A stretch of 5,107 nucleotides of DNA, taken from positions 1 to 5,107 of the forward strand of contig JAEDKW010000081.1 of the NCBI GenBank assembly GCA_016295615.1. The letters are read 5' to 3'. Both the position numbers and the translations under genes were made by a program. Shown piece after piece: positions 5,094 through 5,107 of this stretch. The notes under the pieces were generated by a model, which was given only the letters and a program-made list of their open reading frames with translations, was not told the DNA's origin and did not search any database. This DNA comes from Oscillospiraceae bacterium (lineage in GTDB: Bacteria > Bacillota > Clostridia > Oscillospirales > Oscillospiraceae). Each line of letters opens with the position of its first letter. Position 1 is the first letter of the stretch.

Positions 5094-5107
5094 GATGCCT
5101 TGATGCC
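5092..5107. repeat. Tandem 8-bp direct repeat at the window edge
   Basis: TTGATGCC occurs twice without a spacer at 5092-5099 and 5100-5107, running to the last base. Whether more copies follow cannot be seen. It directly follows the terminator stem and may be simple slippage. Confidence 0.5.

Overview
The window is ordinary chromosomal housekeeping DNA from a fairly GC-rich Firmicute. The dnaG–rpoD pair, a SigA-type sigma factor, strong AGGAGG-like ribosome binding sites, two GTG starts and a DegV gene together point to the Clostridia, most likely the Oscillospirales/Ruminococcaceae-type gut lineages. The class is well supported; the family is a guess. I found no mobile element, CRISPR array, rRNA or tRNA, and no convincing undescribed system. 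The points worth a second look lie in the intergenic regions and in the shape of two proteins.

Layout. Positions 6-596 (minus) encode a complete Sfp/AcpT-type 4'-phosphopantetheinyl transferase. The 187-bp divergent gap (597-783) holds a near-ideal promoter for that gene (TTGACA, 18 bp, TATAAT on the minus strand) whose -10 box sits inside an inverted repeat. On the dnaG side it holds a weaker promoter candidate followed by a near-perfect 18-bp palindrome. Positions 784-2565 (plus) are DNA primase dnaG and 2562-3983 (plus) are the primary sigma factor rpoD/sigA. These two overlap by ATGA, and an intrinsic terminator follows rpoD directly. The 218-bp gap 3984-4201 carries that terminator and an extended -10 promoter. 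Positions 4202-5041 (plus) are a DegV-family fatty-acid-binding protein, followed by a strong GAAA-loop terminator at 5060-5093.

How the genes fit together. dnaG and rpoD form the core of the classical macromolecular-synthesis operon, joining replication priming and housekeeping transcription in one transcript. Here it is reduced to two genes: neither rpsU nor a dgt-like gene precedes dnaG, and no trmK/nif3-like gene follows rpoD before the terminator. The phosphopantetheinyl transferase (which activates acyl or peptidyl carrier proteins) and DegV (exogenous fatty acid binding) are each transcribed separately. Both touch acyl metabolism, but nothing in the sequence links them to each other or to the operon.
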